Notes under the pieces: generated by a model | What the model was told of the DNA's origin: nothing | The model's input: only the letters and a program-made list of their open reading frames with translations | Database searches by the model: none | Position numbers and translations under genes: made by a program | Part shown: positions 9,638 to 22,206 of the stretch, piece by piece | How positions within the stretch are numbered: the first letter of the stretch is position 1 | Layout: each line of letters begins with the position of its first letter | Assembly (NCBI RefSeq): GCF_026385505.1 | Contig: NZ_JANIDV010000001.1 | Span: forward strand, 310,001-374,000 | Direction: 5' to 3' | Origin: Bombella dulcis | GTDB taxonomy: Bacteria; Pseudomonadota; Alphaproteobacteria; Acetobacterales; Acetobacteraceae | Length of the DNA: 64,000 bases

Positions 9638-10432
9638 TTAGAGGGCAATATCCATCAGGACAGGCACATGGTCGGATGGTGAGGCCCAGTCCCGGACCGG
9701 GCTGAGAACATCAATGCTCTTCAGGCCGGGAAGGATGTCCGGTGTTGCCCAGACATGATCCAGGCGGCGGCCCCGGTTGGATTTTTTCCAGTCCCGGTTA
9801 CGGTATGACCACCATGTGAAGAGCTTTTCAGGCTCCGGAATGGCCTTCCGCATGGCGTCTTCAAACCCGGTTCCCAGCCAGTCCAGCAGGCGGGATGTTT
9901 CCGGTGGTGTATGGCTGACGATTTTCAGGAGCTGGCGATGGCTCCAGACGTCATGCTCCAGCGGGGCGATGTTGAGGTCGCCCACCAGAATGCTCCGCCT
10001 GGGGGGATTGGCTTTGAACCAGTCTGTCGCTTCCTCAAGGAAGGCGAGCTTGTGGGCGAACTTGTCATTCTCCTGAGGATCAGGAATGTCGCCACCGGCA
10101 GGCACATAGAAATTATGGATGGTCACTGGCCCTGACGGTGTCTGGACGTCCGCTGCCACGTGGCGGCAGTCCGTCCTGCCGCACCAGTCTGGCGTATCGG
10201 GCACAGGGGCCAGCGGTGTGCGGGAAAGGATGGTGACTCCATTGTAGCTTTTCATGCCACGGTAGAGCTGGTGGGGAAAACCCAGATCAGCCAGAGCATC
10301 CTGCGGATAGAGCGGGTCCGGTACCTTGGTTTCCTGAAGGCAGATGACATCAGGGGCCTGCTCCTCGATCAGACGCTGGAGCAGAGGCAGCCGGAGGCGG
10401 AGTGAATTGATGTTCCATGTAATAAGGCGCAT
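9638..10432 (-). CDS. xth: Exodeoxyribonuclease III (AP endonuclease)
   Basis: This 264-residue enzyme belongs to the ExoIII/APE family, which cleaves abasic sites and trims 3' ends in base-excision repair. The N-terminus MRLITWNINSLR and metal ligand E34 (CLQETKV) are typical, as are the catalytic NFYVPAGGD, the LVGDLNIAP motif and the terminal SDHVP histidine-aspartate pair. It is convergent with the response regulator and divergent from the dipeptidase gene. Length is normal. Confidence 0.95.
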   Translation of the reverse strand: MRLITWNINSLRLRLPLLQRLIEEQAPDVICLQETKVPDPLYPQDALADLGFPHQLYRGMKSYNGVTILSRTPLAPVPDTPDWCGRTDCRHVAADVQTPSGPVTIHNFYVPAGGDIPDPQENDKFAHKLAFLEEATDWFKANPPRRSILVGDLNIAPLEHDVWSHRQLLKIVSHTPPETSRLLDWLGTGFEDAMRKAIPEPEKLFTWWSYRNRDWKKSNRGRRLDHVWATPDILPGLKSIDVLSPVRDWASPSDHVPVLMDIAL

Positions 10433-10510
10433 GTCTCCTGATCCCCTCTCGGGCAGGAAATTTCAAGGGATGATCTTGCGATTGACCGGTTTTACGCCAA
10501 TCTGGAAAGG

Positions 10511-11563
10511 ATGAATAAAGAAAGCACCCCGCCCATGCCCGTCCTCATGATTGACACTCACATTGATATTCCGTGGGAAGAAAAGACGGCGGACGGCCTG
10601 CCCGACTGGCGGAAGCGGGATCAGGCGGACATTGCCATGAGAGAGGCGGAACGCCGTTTCACCATCCCCAAGGCAGAGGCCGGGGGACTGGGGGCGGCCT
10701 GTCTGGCAGCCTATACGCCCCAGGCATCTCTTGACAACGCAGGGCATGACGCCGCCTGGCGGCGGGCACGGGCCATGCTGGAGGCCATGCAGGAGATGGT
10801 GCCGCTTCATGTTCCCGGTCGGGCTGTCCTGTGCCGGACGGCGCAGGAGGTGCGGCAGACGGCGGAAGCCGGGAAGGTGGCTCTGGTACCGGTCATGGAG
10901 AATGGCTACCCGCTGGCGGATGACCCGTCCCGGATCGGTCATCTCGCCAGGCGGTATGGCGTGCGCTACATGACCCTGACTCATAATGGCCACAACCTGC
11001 TGGCGGATTCAGCCGTTGTCCGACAGGGGCGGGAAGAGGCTCATGGCGGTCTGTCTGCTCTGGGGCGGGAGGTCATAGGGGAGATGAACCGGCACGGTGT
11101 GCTGGTGGATGTTTCCCACGCTTCACGCAGGACCATGATGCAGGCCGTGGAGGTCTCCACGGTTCCGGTCTTTGCCAGCCATTCCTGTGTGCGTGCCCTG
11201 TGTGATCATCCCCGCAATCTGGATGACGGGCAGCTTGATGCCCTGAAGGCCAGTGGGGGTCTGATCCAGATAACGGCAATGGCTCCATTTTTGCGTCGTG
11301 GAGGTGGAGGAACGCTGGCCGACTTTGTGGAGCATGTGCTGTATGTTACCCGCAGGATTGGTGTGGAGCATGTCGGCATTTCATCCGACTTTGATGGCGG
11401 TGGCGGGATAGAGGGCTGGCAGGATGCCAGCGAGACGCATCATCTGCCTGTGGCACTGGAGCGGGCAGGGCTGGATGGAGCCGAGATTCGGGCCATATGT
11501 GGTGGAAACATGCTGCGCCTCATGGAGAGTGCAGAGAAGGAAATTTTCGAAAGTCAAACATAA
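10511..11563 (+). CDS. Membrane dipeptidase (peptidase family M19)
   Basis: This 350-residue protein matches zinc-dependent M19 dipeptidases (renal dipeptidase family). The first zinc-binding motif is DTHIDIP with H17 and D19; the bridging glutamate lies in PVMENGYPL; further ligands are in DVSHASRRT and FASHSCVRAL; the family end motif ISSDFDGGGG is present. No signal peptide is visible, so it is probably cytoplasmic, cleaving small or D-amino-acid-containing dipeptides; the substrate is inferred from family only. The purine-rich GGAAAGG lies directly before the ATG, an unusually short spacing. Confidence 0.9.
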   Translation: MNKESTPPMPVLMIDTHIDIPWEEKTADGLPDWRKRDQADIAMREAERRFTIPKAEAGGLGAACLAAYTPQASLDNAGHDAAWRRARAMLEAMQEMVPLHVPGRAVLCRTAQEVRQTAEAGKVALVPVMENGYPLADDPSRIGHLARRYGVRYMTLTHNGHNLLADSAVVRQGREEAHGGLSALGREVIGEMNRHGVLVDVSHASRRTMMQAVEVSTVPVFASHSCVRALCDHPRNLDDGQLDALKASGGLIQITAMAPFLRRGGGGTLADFVEHVLYVTRRIGVEHVGISSDFDGGGGIEGWQDASETHHLPVALERAGLDGAEIRAICGGNMLRLMESAEKEIFESQT

Positions 11564-11869
11564 AAGTCTCCTTCTGAAGGATTTTGTAACTTTTTTTGCC
11601 CACTAATTTTTTCAGAAACAGGATTGACAGTCATTATGCTCTCCGGGGGGCAGGAGGGAGAGAAGGGGCAGGGAAAAATCTTTCACAACTTCTTATTTTT
11701 CAATGGGTTGCTCCATGTGCCTAAAAAATGGGCAATCTAGCAAAAAAGAAGAGAAACCCTGTGCTGTGTGCTTTTACCCTTGGAGTATTCACAGCTTTTT
11801 CCACAGGAATGGTGGATGAGTGTAAAAGGGTTGTCATGATCACAGGAAACTGGCGGAAAACCAAGAGAA
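11564..11869. other. Intergenic region upstream of uvrC, no gene seen
   Basis: These 306 bases are AT-richer than the flanking genes and hold no plausible coding frame. TTTTCCACAGG and related CACA-containing words occur near 11800 but do not form a DnaA-box array. A uvrC promoter must lie here or in the dipeptidase gene, but I cannot place it with confidence. Confidence 0.6.
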
Positions 11870-13747
11870 ATGGCTGATACACCCCATGGCGTCGTTGCGA
11901 TTCGGAAGGCTCTGAAGACGATTCCCGACAGTCCCGGCGTGTATCGGATGCTCAGTGCAAAGGGGGAGGTGCTGTATGTCGGCAAGGCCCTGAATCTGAA
12001 GAAGCGTGTCACCTCCTATACGCATGTGGCCCGTCTGCCGGAACGGCTGAGGCTCATGGTGTCCCTGACGGTCAGCATGGAGATCGTCGTCACCCGTACC
12101 GAGGCCGAAGCCCTGCTGCTGGAAGCCAACTACATCAAGCGGATGAAGCCCCGCTTCAACATCCTTCTGCGGGACGACAAGAGCTATCCGTGGCTTCTGC
12201 TGAGTGGGGATCACGCTTATCCCCGCCTGATGCGTCAACGGGGGAAACCCGTCAAAGGGGCGACCTATTGGGGGCCTTTTGCTTCGTCCAGAGCCGTGGA
12301 CCAGACCATTCAGGTCATCCAGAGAGCCTTCATGCTGCGGACCTGTACGGACAGCGTGTTTGAATCCCGCACACGGCCCTGCCTGCTCCATCAGATCAAG
12401 CGGTGTTCCGCCCCCTGTGTGGACCGGATCAGCCCTTCCGAATATCAGGGGCTTGTGGAACAGACGAAGGAATTCCTGAGTGGTGGAGGCCGGGAGCTGC
12501 AGCAGCGTCTGACAGCGGAGATGGAAAAAGCCTCGGAAGACATGGCCTTCGAGCGGGCGGCCCTGATTCGGGACCGTATCCGGGGCTTTGCCAATCTGCG
12601 GGCGTCAGGGACCATCAATCCCATCAGCATCCGTGAGGCCGATGTGGTGGCTCTCTGGCAGCAGGCCGGACAGAGCTGCATACAGGTCTTTTTTATCCGT
12701 GGGGGGCGGAATAACGGCAACCGGGCCTTCTATCCCCGGCATGGGGCGGATGAGCCAGCCGCTGATGTTCTGGCGGCCTTTCTGCTCCAGTTCTATGAAG
12801 ACAAGCAGCCCCCCCTGCAGGTGCTGACCAGCAGCGAACCTTCGGAACAGCCCCTGCTTGCCGAAGCCCTGAGCCTTCAGAGGGGGCAGAAGGTGCAGCT
12901 GCTCCAGCCGCAGCGGGGCGAAAAGAAAGCCGTGCTGGATCATGCCGTTCTTAATGCCCGGGAAGCTCTGGAACGGCGGCTGGCTGAAACGGCCGGGCAG
13001 GCCGTGCTGCTGGAGAAAGTGGCAGAACTGTTTGACCTGCCCGCACCGCCCCGGCGGATCGAGGTCTATGATAACTCGCATCTGATGGGGCAGGCCCCTT
13101 ATGGGGCGATGGTTGTTGGCGGGCCGGAAGGCTTCGTGAAGCGGGCTTACAGGAAATTTTCCATCCGTGGTCCCGTGGCTCCGGGTGACGATTTCGGCAT
13201 GATGAAGGAGGTCATGAGCCGCCGTTTTGCCCAGCTGAGCATGGAGGATGCAGGCAGTGACACCTGGCCGGACCTTCTGCTGATTGATGGTGGCAAAGGG
13301 CAGGTCCGTGCCGTGAAGGACATACTGGCCGGACGGGGGCTGTCATCCATTCCGGTAGTGGGCATTGCCAAGGGTGTGGACCGCAATGCGGGGCGGGAAT
13401 GGTTCTTCGTGGAGGGGAAGGAGCCGTTCCAGCTGCCGGTGAATGATGCCGTCCTCTATTATCTGCAGCGGCTGCGGGATGAGGTTCACCGCTTTGTCAT
13501 CACCACGCACAGGGCAGGGCGTTCCAGAGCCTTGACGCATTCCGGGCTGGATGATGTTCCCGGTGTCGGCCCTGCCCGCAAGAAGGCTCTTCTAACCCGT
13601 TTCGGCTCTGTCCGGCAGGTCCGGCAGGCTGCTCTGGAAGAGCTGGAACGTGTACCGGGAATTAATCGTGAAATGGCGCAGGTCATTTATGGATATTTCC
13701 ATCCAGAATGGGTAAGAGAGCAGAGTGACGTCCTCGAAAAACCCTGA
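11870..13747 (+). CDS. uvrC: Excinuclease ABC subunit C
   Basis: This 625-residue UvrC makes both incisions around bulky DNA lesions with UvrA and UvrB. In order it shows a GIY-YIG nuclease domain ([20 protein letters not shown], about residues 24-43), a UVR UvrB-binding motif ([18 protein letters not shown], about 218-235), an RNase H-like domain ([12 protein letters not shown] and [11 protein letters not shown]), and tandem helix-hairpin-helix motifs at the end ([25 protein letters not shown]). Length and domain order are standard. The pgsA gene follows 45 nt downstream and probably shares the transcript. Confidence 0.97.
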   Translation: MADTPHGVVAIRKALKTIPDSPGVYRMLSAKGEVLYVGKALNLKKRVTSYTHVARLPERLRLMVSLTVSMEIVVTRTEAEALLLEANYIKRMKPRFNILLRDDKSYPWLLLSGDHAYPRLMRQRGKPVKGATYWGPFASSRAVDQTIQVIQRAFMLRTCTDSVFESRTRPCLLHQIKRCSAPCVDRISPSEYQGLVEQTKEFLSGGGRELQQRLTAEMEKASEDMAFERAALIRDRIRGFANLRASGTINPISIREADVVALWQQAGQSCIQVFFIRGGRNNGNRAFYPRHGADEPAADVLAAFLLQFYEDKQPPLQVLTSSEPSEQPLLAEALSLQRGQKVQLLQPQRGEKKAVLDHAVLNAREALERRLAETAGQAVLLEKVAELFDLPAPPRRIEVYDNSHLMGQAPYGAMVVGGPEGFVKRAYRKFSIRGPVAPGDDFGMMKEVMSRRFAQLSMEDAGSDTWPDLLLIDGGKGQVRAVKDILAGRGLSSIPVVGIAKGVDRNAGREWFFVEGKEPFQLPVNDAVLYYLQRLRDEVHRFVITTHRAGRSRALTHSGLDDVPGVGPARKKALLTRFGSVRQVRQAALEELERVPGINREMAQVIYGYFHPEWVREQSDVLEKP

Positions 13748-13792
13748 CTGAGCACCGTGTTGGGGAGTGACCTTACCATATAGGGATATAAG

Positions 13793-14359
13793 GTGATCAA
13801 TCTTCCCAATCTTCTCACGCTTTTCCGTATTCTTGTCATTCCGGTGCTCATCGGGTGTCTGGCAGCTGGTGGCCTGTGGGCGGATATGGCGTTTCTGCTT
13901 TATGTCGGGGCCTGCGTGACGGATTATCTTGATGGTGCTCTGGCCCGCCGGCAGGGGCTGACGTCAGACCTCGGCCGGATGATGGACCCCATTGCGGACA
14001 AACTCCTTGTGGGGGGGCTGCTGCTGGCTCTTGCCGGCATGGGGGGGCTGCGTTTCGGTTCGCTTTATGCGGCCATCCTCATCATGCTGCGGGAAATCCT
14101 GATCAGCGGGCTGCGGGAATATATGGCGTCCCGGAATGAGACGATCCCTTCCACCCGTCTGGCCAAATGGAAAACGGGGATGCAGATGGTGGCGATCGGT
14201 TGTCTCATTCTGGGCCAGGGGGCGGTCGGGTCTCTATATGACAAGGTGACATGGTACTTTGGCGTGACCGGAGCGGTGCTGCTCTGGCTGTCTGTCATTC
14301 CTACGCTTCTGACAGGGACAGGGTATCTCAGGGCGACTGTGGCACGGATGCGGGGATAG
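13793..14359 (+). CDS. pgsA: CDP-diacylglycerol--glycerol-3-phosphate 3-phosphatidyltransferase
   Basis: This 188-residue inner-membrane enzyme makes phosphatidylglycerol phosphate. The CDP-alcohol phosphatidyltransferase signature D-x2-D-G-x2-A-R-x8-G-x3-D is seen as DYLDGALARRQGLTSDLGRMMD. The start is a GTG at 13793, giving the canonical N-terminus MINLPNLLTLFRI. It follows uvrC closely, the same pairing seen in many proteobacteria. Confidence 0.95.
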   Translation: MINLPNLLTLFRILVIPVLIGCLAAGGLWADMAFLLYVGACVTDYLDGALARRQGLTSDLGRMMDPIADKLLVGGLLLALAGMGGLRFGSLYAAILIMLREILISGLREYMASRNETIPSTRLAKWKTGMQMVAIGCLILGQGAVGSLYDKVTWYFGVTGAVLLWLSVIPTLLTGTGYLRATVARMRG

Positions 14360-14454
14360 ACTGATTTGAGATATCGGGTAGATCAATATAGTGGTGACGG
14401 GGGACTGGTTATGTTCTTCCATGATCGGGTTGTGACGGTTGCAAAGGGGATGGC

Positions 14455-15546
14455 ATGAAGATCAGAGAAGGAAGCCTGAAGAAGGCAGGGGTTGTAATGT
14501 CCTTCTTTGCGGTGGGCTGCACTGGTTTTGCTGTCAGCTGTACAGGGCTGGACAGACATCTGAGCGGGACACTCAACCCATATGGGAACCCGAACACGCC
14601 CGATACCCGTAGCGAGACGGCCCAGCGTGTGCGTGGGGCGAAGGTGACGGCCACCCCTGTCGTGGCGGAAGATGGCGATGTCTGGCCCGGCCAGCCGGAG
14701 CCGGTACCCAGCCTCCGGGATGTCAGCCGCTCTGATGCGCATTTCATTGAAAAATGGCAGAAGGCCCGTCCTCAGCTTGATGCGGATCTGCGGCAGCAGC
14801 TTGGTGATGGGCAGGGCATGAGCGTCGGGGAAGACGTCAGCCAGCGTTATGGGTCCGGCAGGGATGTGATGCCGATTGGTAAACCCATTGCCTCTCATGT
14901 GAAGGATAATGCACCACCTTACATGGAGTCGGTGAATCGTGGCATTGTTGTCATTCCGAATGGCGATGGTACTGACACGCTGATCGCTCCGGATGGCAGC
15001 CTTAAGATTGTCAGCCACAGCAAGGCCGCCTTGTTCGAACATGCCAAGACATTCGGGCATGGTCATGGCAGTGATGGAACGGGAACAGGGGGAGCCACAT
15101 ACGCACAGCCTGATAACGGCTACGTGACTGAAGTTCCTCGTCATCAGCAGCATAATGATGCGCAAGAAGCCTCCCCTTCTAAGTCAACTTCACCGCATCT
15201 TAGAGCTGGTGGAACGGTTCTAAGGAGGCCTTATGATATGTCTACGAATTCGCCTATTGTAGCTACGGCTCCGCATTCACAGGCGAAGTCTCAGCCTATG
15301 ATTAGGGAGGATCTCTCTACCAAGCATAAGGCACTGGTCCCAAAAACTAAGGCTGTTTCTGCAAAAAAGAGGCATCGTCTTAAGAAGAGAGAGCATTATT
15401 CTAAGAAAGGAGGTTCAACTTATATGGATGCCTTGGGCTCTGAAGTCCCTGTGCGTCATGCACGTTCTCATCATCATGCACGTTCTCATCATCATGCACG
15501 TTCTCATTATGATGATGGAGTGTACCAGTTTGACTGGGATAAGTAA
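14455..15546 (+). CDS. Hypothetical lipoprotein with His-rich repeated C-terminus
   Basis: I do not recognise this 363-residue protein. Residues 11-28 are hydrophobic and end in lipobox-like sequences (FAVGC at C22, FAVSC at C29), so export and lipidation are likely. The middle is polar, with a short ordered-looking stretch (RGIVVIPNGDGTDTLIAPDG). The last 100 residues are strongly basic, rich in Lys, Arg and His, and include HARSHH repeated two and a half times. From about 15180 the DNA becomes clearly richer in A+T and uses different codons from the first part. Two strong internal Shine-Dalgarno sequences precede in-frame ATGs at 15238 and 15424. The true start has AGGGGA about 5 nt upstream. 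Confidence 0.7.
   Translation: MKIREGSLKKAGVVMSFFAVGCTGFAVSCTGLDRHLSGTLNPYGNPNTPDTRSETAQRVRGAKVTATPVVAEDGDVWPGQPEPVPSLRDVSRSDAHFIEKWQKARPQLDADLRQQLGDGQGMSVGEDVSQRYGSGRDVMPIGKPIASHVKDNAPPYMESVNRGIVVIPNGDGTDTLIAPDGSLKIVSHSKAALFEHAKTFGHGHGSDGTGTGGATYAQPDNGYVTEVPRHQQHNDAQEASPSKSTSPHLRAGGTVLRRPYDMSTNSPIVATAPHSQAKSQPMIREDLSTKHKALVPKTKAVSAKKRHRLKKREHYSKKGGSTYMDALGSEVPVRHARSHHHARSHHHARSHYDDGVYQFDWDK
15222..15240 (+). promoter_or_regulatory. Internal Shine-Dalgarno and in-frame ATG
   Basis: AAGGAGG at 15222-15228 lies 9 nt before an in-frame ATG at 15238-15240 inside the His-rich lipoprotein gene. Initiation here would give a 102-residue, highly basic, signal-less protein. A second site, AAAGGAGG at 15406-15413, precedes an in-frame ATG at 15424 by 10 nt. 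Both sites are directly visible; use in vivo is inferred. Confidence 0.4.
15457..15507 (+). repeat. 18-bp tandem repeat encoding HARSHH
   Basis: The unit CATGCACGTTCTCATCAT occurs twice in full (15457-15474, 15475-15492) and once as its first 15 bases (15493-15507), with no mismatches. It is in frame and could expand or contract without disrupting the gene. Confidence 0.95.
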
Positions 15547-15718
15547 GACTTATCCTGCGAGAAAAAGACTATAATCTGTCTCAATGGTGGTATCCTGTGC
15601 CTGAAAGGGCTTGACCTGAAAGGCACAAGGTATCATTGTTCCGCCCAGGTATAGGGGATGTGCTGCTCCGATAATGATGAAGCGGCGTCCCATCATGCGG
15701 CAGCAGTCCGAGGGTAAT

Positions 15719-15886
15719 ATGGCCAAGACAAACGTAATCATGATCCGTCTCGTTTCTTCCGCAGATACGGGCTATTTCTACGTCACGAAGAAGAACGCCC
15801 GTACGGCAACGGGCAAGATGGAAGTGCGCAAGTACGACCCGGTCGTGCGCAAGCACGTTGTCTTCCGCGAGGCAAAGATCAAGTAA
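15719..15886 (+). CDS. rpmG: 50S ribosomal protein L33
   Basis: This 55-residue protein is a typical alphaproteobacterial L33 ([20 protein letters not shown]..., ending VVFREAKIK). It lacks the zinc-binding cysteines, as do the usual C-minus L33 forms. The ATG at 15719 has an AGGG at 15711-15714; the open frame upstream is not family-like. A TATAAT at 15570-15575 may be the -10 box of its promoter. A strong terminator follows. Confidence 0.96.
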   Translation: MAKTNVIMIRLVSSADTGYFYVTKKNARTATGKMEVRKYDPVVRKHVVFREAKIK

Positions 15887-15910
15887 TCATCAGATCATCT
15901 GATGAAGAAG

Positions 15911-15937
15911 AAAGCGGCCTTGCGGGCCGCTTTTTTT
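15911..15937 (+). terminator. Rho-independent terminator of rpmG
   Basis: AAAGCGGCC (15911-15919) pairs with GGCCGCTTT (15925-15933) around a 5-nt loop and continues into a T run ending at 15937. Confidence 0.93.
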
Positions 15938-15981
15938 GTGTCTTTGAATGAGGGATGGGGAGCCAGCTGAAGACGGGTTTC

Positions 15982-16305
15982 TCAGTAAAGGGCGTTCTTT
16001 TCCCCATAGGGAATGACCAGATCACCTTTGCGGCTGCTGTTGAGCATCACACGGCTACGCTCGTCAAGCATGTCCGGGTCGAGAGCATTCTCATTCAGGG
16101 CCATGACCCGCCGCCGCCATATGTCCTGCTCCTTGTGGGCATCCTGCAGGGCCGTCTGTGCTTCAGCCTGAAGCGTTTTCTGGTGCTGATAGGCGGTGAT
16201 GCCCAGATCGCCATGCAGGGCGTTCCAGAGGAAATAGGCCGTCAGAAGCAGGAAGAGGAAGGGGGCGAATACGGCACCCAGCGCACGGCGCAGCAGAACG
16301 ATCAT
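15982..16305 (-). CDS. ftsB: FtsB/DivIC-family septum formation initiator
   Basis: This 107-residue protein has a short cytoplasmic N-terminus, one membrane helix (about residues 8-28, AVFAPFLFLLLTAYFLW), and a heptad-rich segment (about 40-75) typical of the FtsB/DivIC coiled coil that links the divisome proteins FtsQ and FtsL. It lies downstream of eno on the same strand, the usual alphaproteobacterial arrangement, which supports the call. A hairpin terminator separates the two genes here. Confidence 0.8.
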   Translation of the reverse strand: MIVLLRRALGAVFAPFLFLLLTAYFLWNALHGDLGITAYQHQKTLQAEAQTALQDAHKEQDIWRRRVMALNENALDPDMLDERSRVMLNSSRKGDLVIPYGEKNALY

Positions 16306-16398
16306 GCAGTGGCTCCTCAGCGGTCATGATAATCGGAAAAACTTCTGACGATCATTTATAGGGCCTTCTGCTGCTGAGGCAAGACAGGCACCGGCATG

Positions 16399-16432
16399 AA
16401 AAAAGCCCCCATCCAGCGGATGAGGGCTTTTT
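16399..16432. terminator. Terminator downstream of eno
   Basis: A hairpin runs from the A-rich AAAAAAGCCC to GGGCTTTTT with an inner CATCC/GGATG stem and an AGC loop; one unpaired A interrupts the 3' arm. A and T runs on either side make it usable in both directions. It lies between eno and ftsB on the minus strand. Confidence 0.88.
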
Positions 16433-16473
16433 CCGGTTGGCAGGTCAGTCGCCTGACCTGCCGTGGTCAGCTG

Positions 16474-17796
<1,323 letters not shown>

Positions 17797-17869
17797 CTAT
17801 CATCAGGTAAGGCTAGGATCCGCTTTCGCTTTATTTCAGTCTCAAAATATGCGCTTGAGGTCAATTAAG

Positions 17870-18352
17870 ATGCGACAATTTCCTGTCACGGCTGCCATGC
17901 TTGTTGCGCTTGGCGGCGTTTTCCCCCTCCTGGTGGGTGTGTGGCTGTTTCTGGTAGGGATTCTGACCGCACTGCCCCATCTCAGCCTGATCCTGCTGGC
18001 CTATGGGGGGTGCCTGCTGTCTTTCTATGGGGCCGTGCAGTGGGGGTTTCTTGTCAGCAAACCCACGATCATTCTGCCGAAGGGAGAAGGGCTGCGGGAC
18101 AGGCGGGCACTCCTTCTGGGAGCTTTTGCCTTCCTGTGGGGCTGGCTGTCCCTCTGCGTCGGGCTGCTTGGAAATCTGAGGACCGGTTTCGGGCTGGAGG
18201 CACTCGGCTTCATTGGTGTCTTTGCGCTGGAACGAATCGCCAACCGCTGTGGTGACCTGCCACCGGGCTATTTCATGGTCAGGGCGGTCAGCACAGGGCT
18301 GTGTGTGGCGGGGTTCCTGCTCGCGCTGCTGTCCCCACAGGGACATTTCTGA
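17870..18352 (+). CDS. DUF3429-family membrane protein
   Basis: This 160-residue protein has about five hydrophobic segments, with the polar stretch SFYGAVQWGFLVSKP in the middle and ALERIANRCGDLPPGYFMVRAV near the C-terminus, matching my memory of the DUF3429 family. The function is unknown. I prefer the ATG at 17870, which has GAGG about 10 nt upstream, over the ATG at 17849. It is convergent with kdsA, with only 21 nt between stop codons. Confidence 0.7.
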   Translation: MRQFPVTAAMLVALGGVFPLLVGVWLFLVGILTALPHLSLILLAYGGCLLSFYGAVQWGFLVSKPTIILPKGEGLRDRRALLLGAFAFLWGWLSLCVGLLGNLRTGFGLEALGFIGVFALERIANRCGDLPPGYFMVRAVSTGLCVAGFLLALLSPQGHF

Positions 18353-18373
18353 ACTCTGGAAAGAGTCCCCTGT

Positions 18374-20847
<2,474 letters not shown>

Positions 20848-20910
20848 TTATATAGCGAAGAGGGGGGGAGGGAAAGCAGATTGTGCAGTCCGCTTTCCCT
20901 GAAGGCCGGA

Positions 20911-21234
20911 TCAGGGATGCTGGGGTGTCTGGGCCGGTGCGGTGGAGCTGGCAGGCTGGCTGACCGGCGGGTGGGCCAGAATGTCACGGCCCGTATTGCC
21001 GCTGGAGGCACCACGGTTCAGCACGGCCAGACAGAGGCAGAGCACCATGAAGATGGCGGCCAGCACGGCCGTGCTGCGGGTCAGCAGGGTCGCCGTACCC
21101 CGGCCGGACATGAAGGAGCCAAGCCCCTGACTGCTGCCAACGCCGAGACCACCGCCTTCGCTACGCTGGATCAGGATAACGCCAATGAGGGCCAGGGCAA
21201 CCAGAACAGTGAGGATAAGCAGTAATGTGGTCAT
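20911..21234 (-). CDS. secG: Protein-export membrane protein SecG
   Basis: This 107-residue protein has two membrane helices (about 3-22 and 50-72) with the conserved SEGGGLG...GLGSFMSGRG loop between them, as in SecG of the SecYEG translocon. The Pro/Ala-rich C-terminal tail is variable in the family. It lies 18 nt after tpiA and upstream of pyrG, a common alphaproteobacterial order. Confidence 0.93.
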   Translation of the reverse strand: MTTLLLILTVLVALALIGVILIQRSEGGGLGVGSSQGLGSFMSGRGTATLLTRSTAVLAAIFMVLCLCLAVLNRGASSGNTGRDILAHPPVSQPASSTAPAQTPQHP

Positions 21235-21252
21235 GCAGTCAGGTCCAACAGG

Positions 21253-22047
21253 TTATGGGGAGGGCTGAGGCGTCGTCGCTTCAGCCGCAGCGTCGATGAT
21301 GTCCAGAAAGCTCTGTGCTTCAAGGCTGGCACTGCCGACCAGCACCCCGTCCACCGCCTCGATGGACATGATGGAAGGTGCCTGAACGGAAGTGACAGAC
21401 CCGCCATACAGGACCGGGACACGAATGTCATCTGTCATGAGCCTCATGGGCAGCAGGGCACGGATCAGGGTCAGCTTTCTCTGAAGCTCGTCACGGGAGG
21501 GCGTGATGCCGCTGCCGATGGCCCAGACAGGCTCATAGGCAAGGATTCCACGGAAGCCCCTGGTCAGTGACCCTTCGATCTGGGTGGAGAGGACACTGGC
21601 GGCCCGTCCTTCGTTCCGTTCGGCCAGATGTTCGCCGATGCAGACAATCGGTGTGATCCCGGCCGCCGTGGCCGCCTTGACCTTCTGGCGGATGATGGCG
21701 TCGGTCTCACCGTGGTTCTGGCGGCGTTCCGAATGGCCGAGAATGACATAGCGTGCCCCGAGGTCCCTGATCATCGGGGCGGAAATGTCCCCGGTGAAGG
21801 GGCCGGATGAGGCCGGGTAGCAGTCCTGCGCCCCCATGCCCAGCTGTTCGTGGGGCAGGCCGGTTTCCTTCAGGGCCTGATGGACGCCATCCAGCTGGGT
21901 GAAAGGCGGACAGATGATGGTGTGGAGGTGAGGCGGTGGCGGCGCATCCTTCAGACGGCGGGAAATGTCCCGTGCGAGCTGGAGGCCATGCTCGTGGCGA
22001 GCCTGCATTTTCCAGTTCCCAATGACGAATTTGGGTACGGTGGTCAT
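21253..22047 (-). CDS. tpiA: Triose-phosphate isomerase
   Basis: This 264-residue enzyme interconverts dihydroxyacetone phosphate and glyceraldehyde 3-phosphate. KFVIGNWKM carries the catalytic lysine, ILGHSERR the histidine, and AYEPVWAIGSG the glutamate; the phosphate-binding YGGSVT loop is present. I used the ATG at 22047 because GGGGAGAG lies just upstream; the longer open frame adds 28 residues with no family support. It is divergent from the ppiD-trp operon. Confidence 0.96.
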   Translation of the reverse strand: MTTVPKFVIGNWKMQARHEHGLQLARDISRRLKDAPPPPHLHTIICPPFTQLDGVHQALKETGLPHEQLGMGAQDCYPASSGPFTGDISAPMIRDLGARYVILGHSERRQNHGETDAIIRQKVKAATAAGITPIVCIGEHLAERNEGRAASVLSTQIEGSLTRGFRGILAYEPVWAIGSGITPSRDELQRKLTLIRALLPMRLMTDDIRVPVLYGGSVTSVQAPSIMSIEAVDGVLVGSASLEAQSFLDIIDAAAEATTPQPSP

Positions 22048-22206
22048 TCTGCTCTCCCCGGTCGGCACGATGCATCTCTTCCGCCTGGGCGAAGTAAGGA
22101 ACACGCCGTGCTGGTCAATCTGTGTCGGCATCTCTATGCTGGGGCAGCTTAGCGGGTTTCCTCTGCTAATGCTATTCTGCCATCAGTAAAGTGATATGCG
22201 CCTTCG

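Noticed and set aside
11623-11651. TTGACA at 11623 as the -35 box of a uvrC promoter
   Set aside because: No acceptable -10 hexamer lies 16-18 nt downstream, where the sequence is G-rich.
11770-11830. CACA-containing words such as TTTTCCACAGG before uvrC, considered as DnaA boxes of an origin
   Set aside because: There are too few, they are not regularly spaced, and no origin-type gene neighbourhood (dnaA, hemE, parAB) is present.
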